Shown: positions 5,142-5,811 of the stretch, piece by piece | How positions within the stretch are numbered: the stretch's first letter is position 1 | Layout: every line of letters starts with the position of its first letter | Position numbers and translations under genes: made by a program | The notes under the pieces: generated by a model | Databases searched by the model: none | The model's input: only the letters and a program-made list of their open reading frames with translations | What the model was told of the DNA's origin: nothing | Origin: Faecousia sp. | GTDB taxonomy: Bacteria; Bacillota; Clostridia; Oscillospirales; Oscillospiraceae | DNA length: 5,811 bases | Assembly (NCBI GenBank): GCA_029258495.1 | Contig: JARHYV010000155.1 | Coordinates: forward strand, 1 to 5,811 | Direction of reading: 5' to 3'

Positions 5142-5170
5142 ATTATAGCATGGGGGATAGGCTTAATCAA
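5142..5170 (-). promoter_or_regulatory. Strong promoter of the small membrane protein operon
   Basis: A perfect -10 TATAAT (5142-5147) with an upstream TGC (extended -10) is 17 bp from -35 TTGATT (5165-5170). The DNA just upstream (5171-5215) is almost pure A/T, fitting an UP element. Initiation near 5135 yields a leader of about 235 nt before the start codon at 4900. Confidence 0.88.
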
Positions 5171-5313
5171 TAAGTATATATAAAATTTTGAATAATTTTT
5201 TAATATTTTGTGACATTCAGTCGAGTACAGGGGCTTGCTGCGGACATGAACAGCGAAAAATATAAGAATTCTTAATATTCTGGAATTTTATAACGCATAT
5301 ACGGTATAAATGC
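5171..5313. other. Divergent intergenic region with A/T tract and 12-bp palindrome
   Basis: No gene is seen here. The left third is an A/T tract beside the leftward promoter. A perfect 12-bp palindrome TAAGAATTCTTA lies at 5263-5274, between the two divergent promoters. It could be an operator shared by both units or simply an A/T-rich chance palindrome. Confidence 0.4.
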
Positions 5314-5319
5314 TATAAT
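5308..5319 (+). promoter_or_regulatory. Extended -10 promoter of the DUF4298 gene
   Basis: TGCTATAAT places a perfect -10 (5314-5319) behind an extended TGN motif. No good -35 lies 16-18 bp upstream, so the extended -10 probably carries recognition. Initiation near 5326 leaves a short leader to the ATG at 5355. Confidence 0.65.
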
Positions 5320-5354
5320 TGTGATAAAATCAATACACTAGGGAGGTATCTGAA

Positions 5355-5660
5355 ATGGAACAACTGGAAAGAATCAAGTACTATGAAACGATCTTTGACG
5401 AGATCCAGACAAAGGTGATCGGACTGGAAACGGCACTGGATGAATTCGAAAAAGTCTTGGGGGAAATCCGAGAACTGGAGGAATACTACTTTGGCCCGGT
5501 CTGGCGGGAAGACCGTTGGACGGATGAGCAGGGGCTTTTGCCGAAGGATCTGAAACGAGGTATCCTGTCTGAGGATGGGATCTATGATCTGGTCACGGAT
5601 TTGGCAGAACTTTCCGATCGTTTGAAGGAGGATGCCCGGAGGACAGACCCCAGAGGTTGA
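5355..5660 (+). CDS. DUF4298 family protein
   Basis: A 101-residue, acidic, soluble protein of unknown function and the only rightward complete gene. The N-terminal half (1-45) is helical with coiled-coil character (MEQLERIKYYETIFDEIQTK onward, then ALDEFEKVLGEIRELEEYY). It is followed by a short W/G-rich turn (FGPVWREDRW) and then the diagnostic DUF4298 block LPKDLKRGILSEDGIYDLVTD at about 62-82. The length agrees with the family, which is common in Firmicutes as small stand-alone genes. The start follows AGGGAGG (5340-5346) by 8 nt. There is no signal peptide or membrane segment, so it is cytoplasmic. It is transcribed away from the DUF4870-like operon from a shared divergent region, with no evidence of shared function. 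Confidence 0.88.
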   Translation: MEQLERIKYYETIFDEIQTKVIGLETALDEFEKVLGEIRELEEYYFGPVWREDRWTDEQGLLPKDLKRGILSEDGIYDLVTDLAELSDRLKEDARRTDPRG

Positions 5661-5665
5661 GTGTC

Positions 5666-5697
5666 CTGCTGTGCCGCAGCGTCGGAAAAGCGTTTTT
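5666..5697 (+). terminator. Weak terminator candidate after the DUF4298 gene
   Basis: A short GC-rich hairpin (CTGC/GCAG or GCTG/CAGC near 5666-5680) is followed after about 12 nt by GCGTTTTTT (5690-5697). The stem is short and the U-run is not adjacent, so the call is weak. Confidence 0.3.
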
Positions 5698-5700
5698 TGG

Positions 5701-5720
5701 GCAACTGACTGCAACTGTCT
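5701..5720. repeat. Tandem 10-bp direct repeat upstream of the right-edge gene
   Basis: GCAACTGACT is followed directly by GCAACTGTCT: two 10-bp units with one mismatch, about one helical turn apart. It lies roughly 90 bp before the next start codon. It could be a site for a regulator that binds as a head-to-tail dimer. Confidence 0.4.
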
Positions 5721-5794
5721 GAATTTTGTACATGGATGTTTCATTATCTGTATGATGTTTTTTGCGCCTGCATTAGAATGTAGTCACACCGAAC

Positions 5795-5811
5795 AAGGAG
5801 GTAAACACAAT
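5795..5811 (+). promoter_or_regulatory. Ribosome binding site and start of a gene running off the right edge
   Basis: AAGGAGG (5795-5801) is followed by 8 nt and then AT at 5810-5811, the final two bases of the window. If the next base is G, this is the start codon of a rightward gene. Nothing of its product is visible. The preceding stretch (5661-5794) shows no confident promoter; a TAGAAT at 5774-5779 lacks a matching -35. Confidence 0.65.

Noticed and set aside
5313..5744. Minus-strand open frame opposite the DUF4298 gene
   Set aside because: The plus-strand DUF4298 frame has a strong ribosome site, an extended -10 promoter and the family signature. The antisense frame has none.

Overview
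The window looks like chromosomal DNA of a Gram-positive Clostridia member, most likely an Oscillospiraceae/Ruminococcus-type gut anaerobe. This rests on moderate GC with AT-rich promoter regions, strong AGGAGG ribosome sites on nearly every gene, sigma-A promoters with extended -10 boxes, a folT-type tetrahydrofolate riboswitch, and the protein families present (ECF S component, DUF4298, DUF4870-like). The genus is an inference.

Layout, high to low coordinates, because nearly all genes are on the minus strand. (a) 5142-5319 is a divergent promoter region. It drives a DUF4298 gene rightwards (5355-5660) and, leftwards, a long structured leader followed by two small membrane proteins (4424-4900 and 3993-4388). 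That two-gene unit ends at a textbook terminator (3933-3969). (b) A promoter at 3803-3830 starts a folate transcript: a THF riboswitch aptamer (about 3655-3747), a Shine-Dalgarno-sequestering hairpin, an ECF S component that is probably FolT (2961-3548), and folC (1626-2900). (c) A separately promoted 148-residue protein (1026-1472) joins two membrane helices to a domain resembling EF-Tu domain II, with no GTPase domain. (d) An autoregulated TetR repressor (339-956) has a perfect 28-bp palindrome on its -10 box. It is followed by the first 53 codons of an ABC exporter half-transporter (1-161) that runs off the left edge. At the right edge, a strong ribosome binding site at 5795-5801 announces a gene starting at 5810.

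How the parts work together: the folate unit couples uptake (FolT) with intracellular trapping by polyglutamylation (FolC) under reduced-folate sensing. The TetR/ABC pair looks like a drug- or metabolite-responsive export module. The most unusual items are the membrane-anchored EF-Tu-domain-II-like protein, an 8-nt complementarity between the riboswitch loop and the anti-Shine-Dalgarno strand that suggests a switching mechanism, and the structured ~235-nt leader ahead of the small membrane proteins. No transposon, CRISPR array, tRNA or rRNA was seen.
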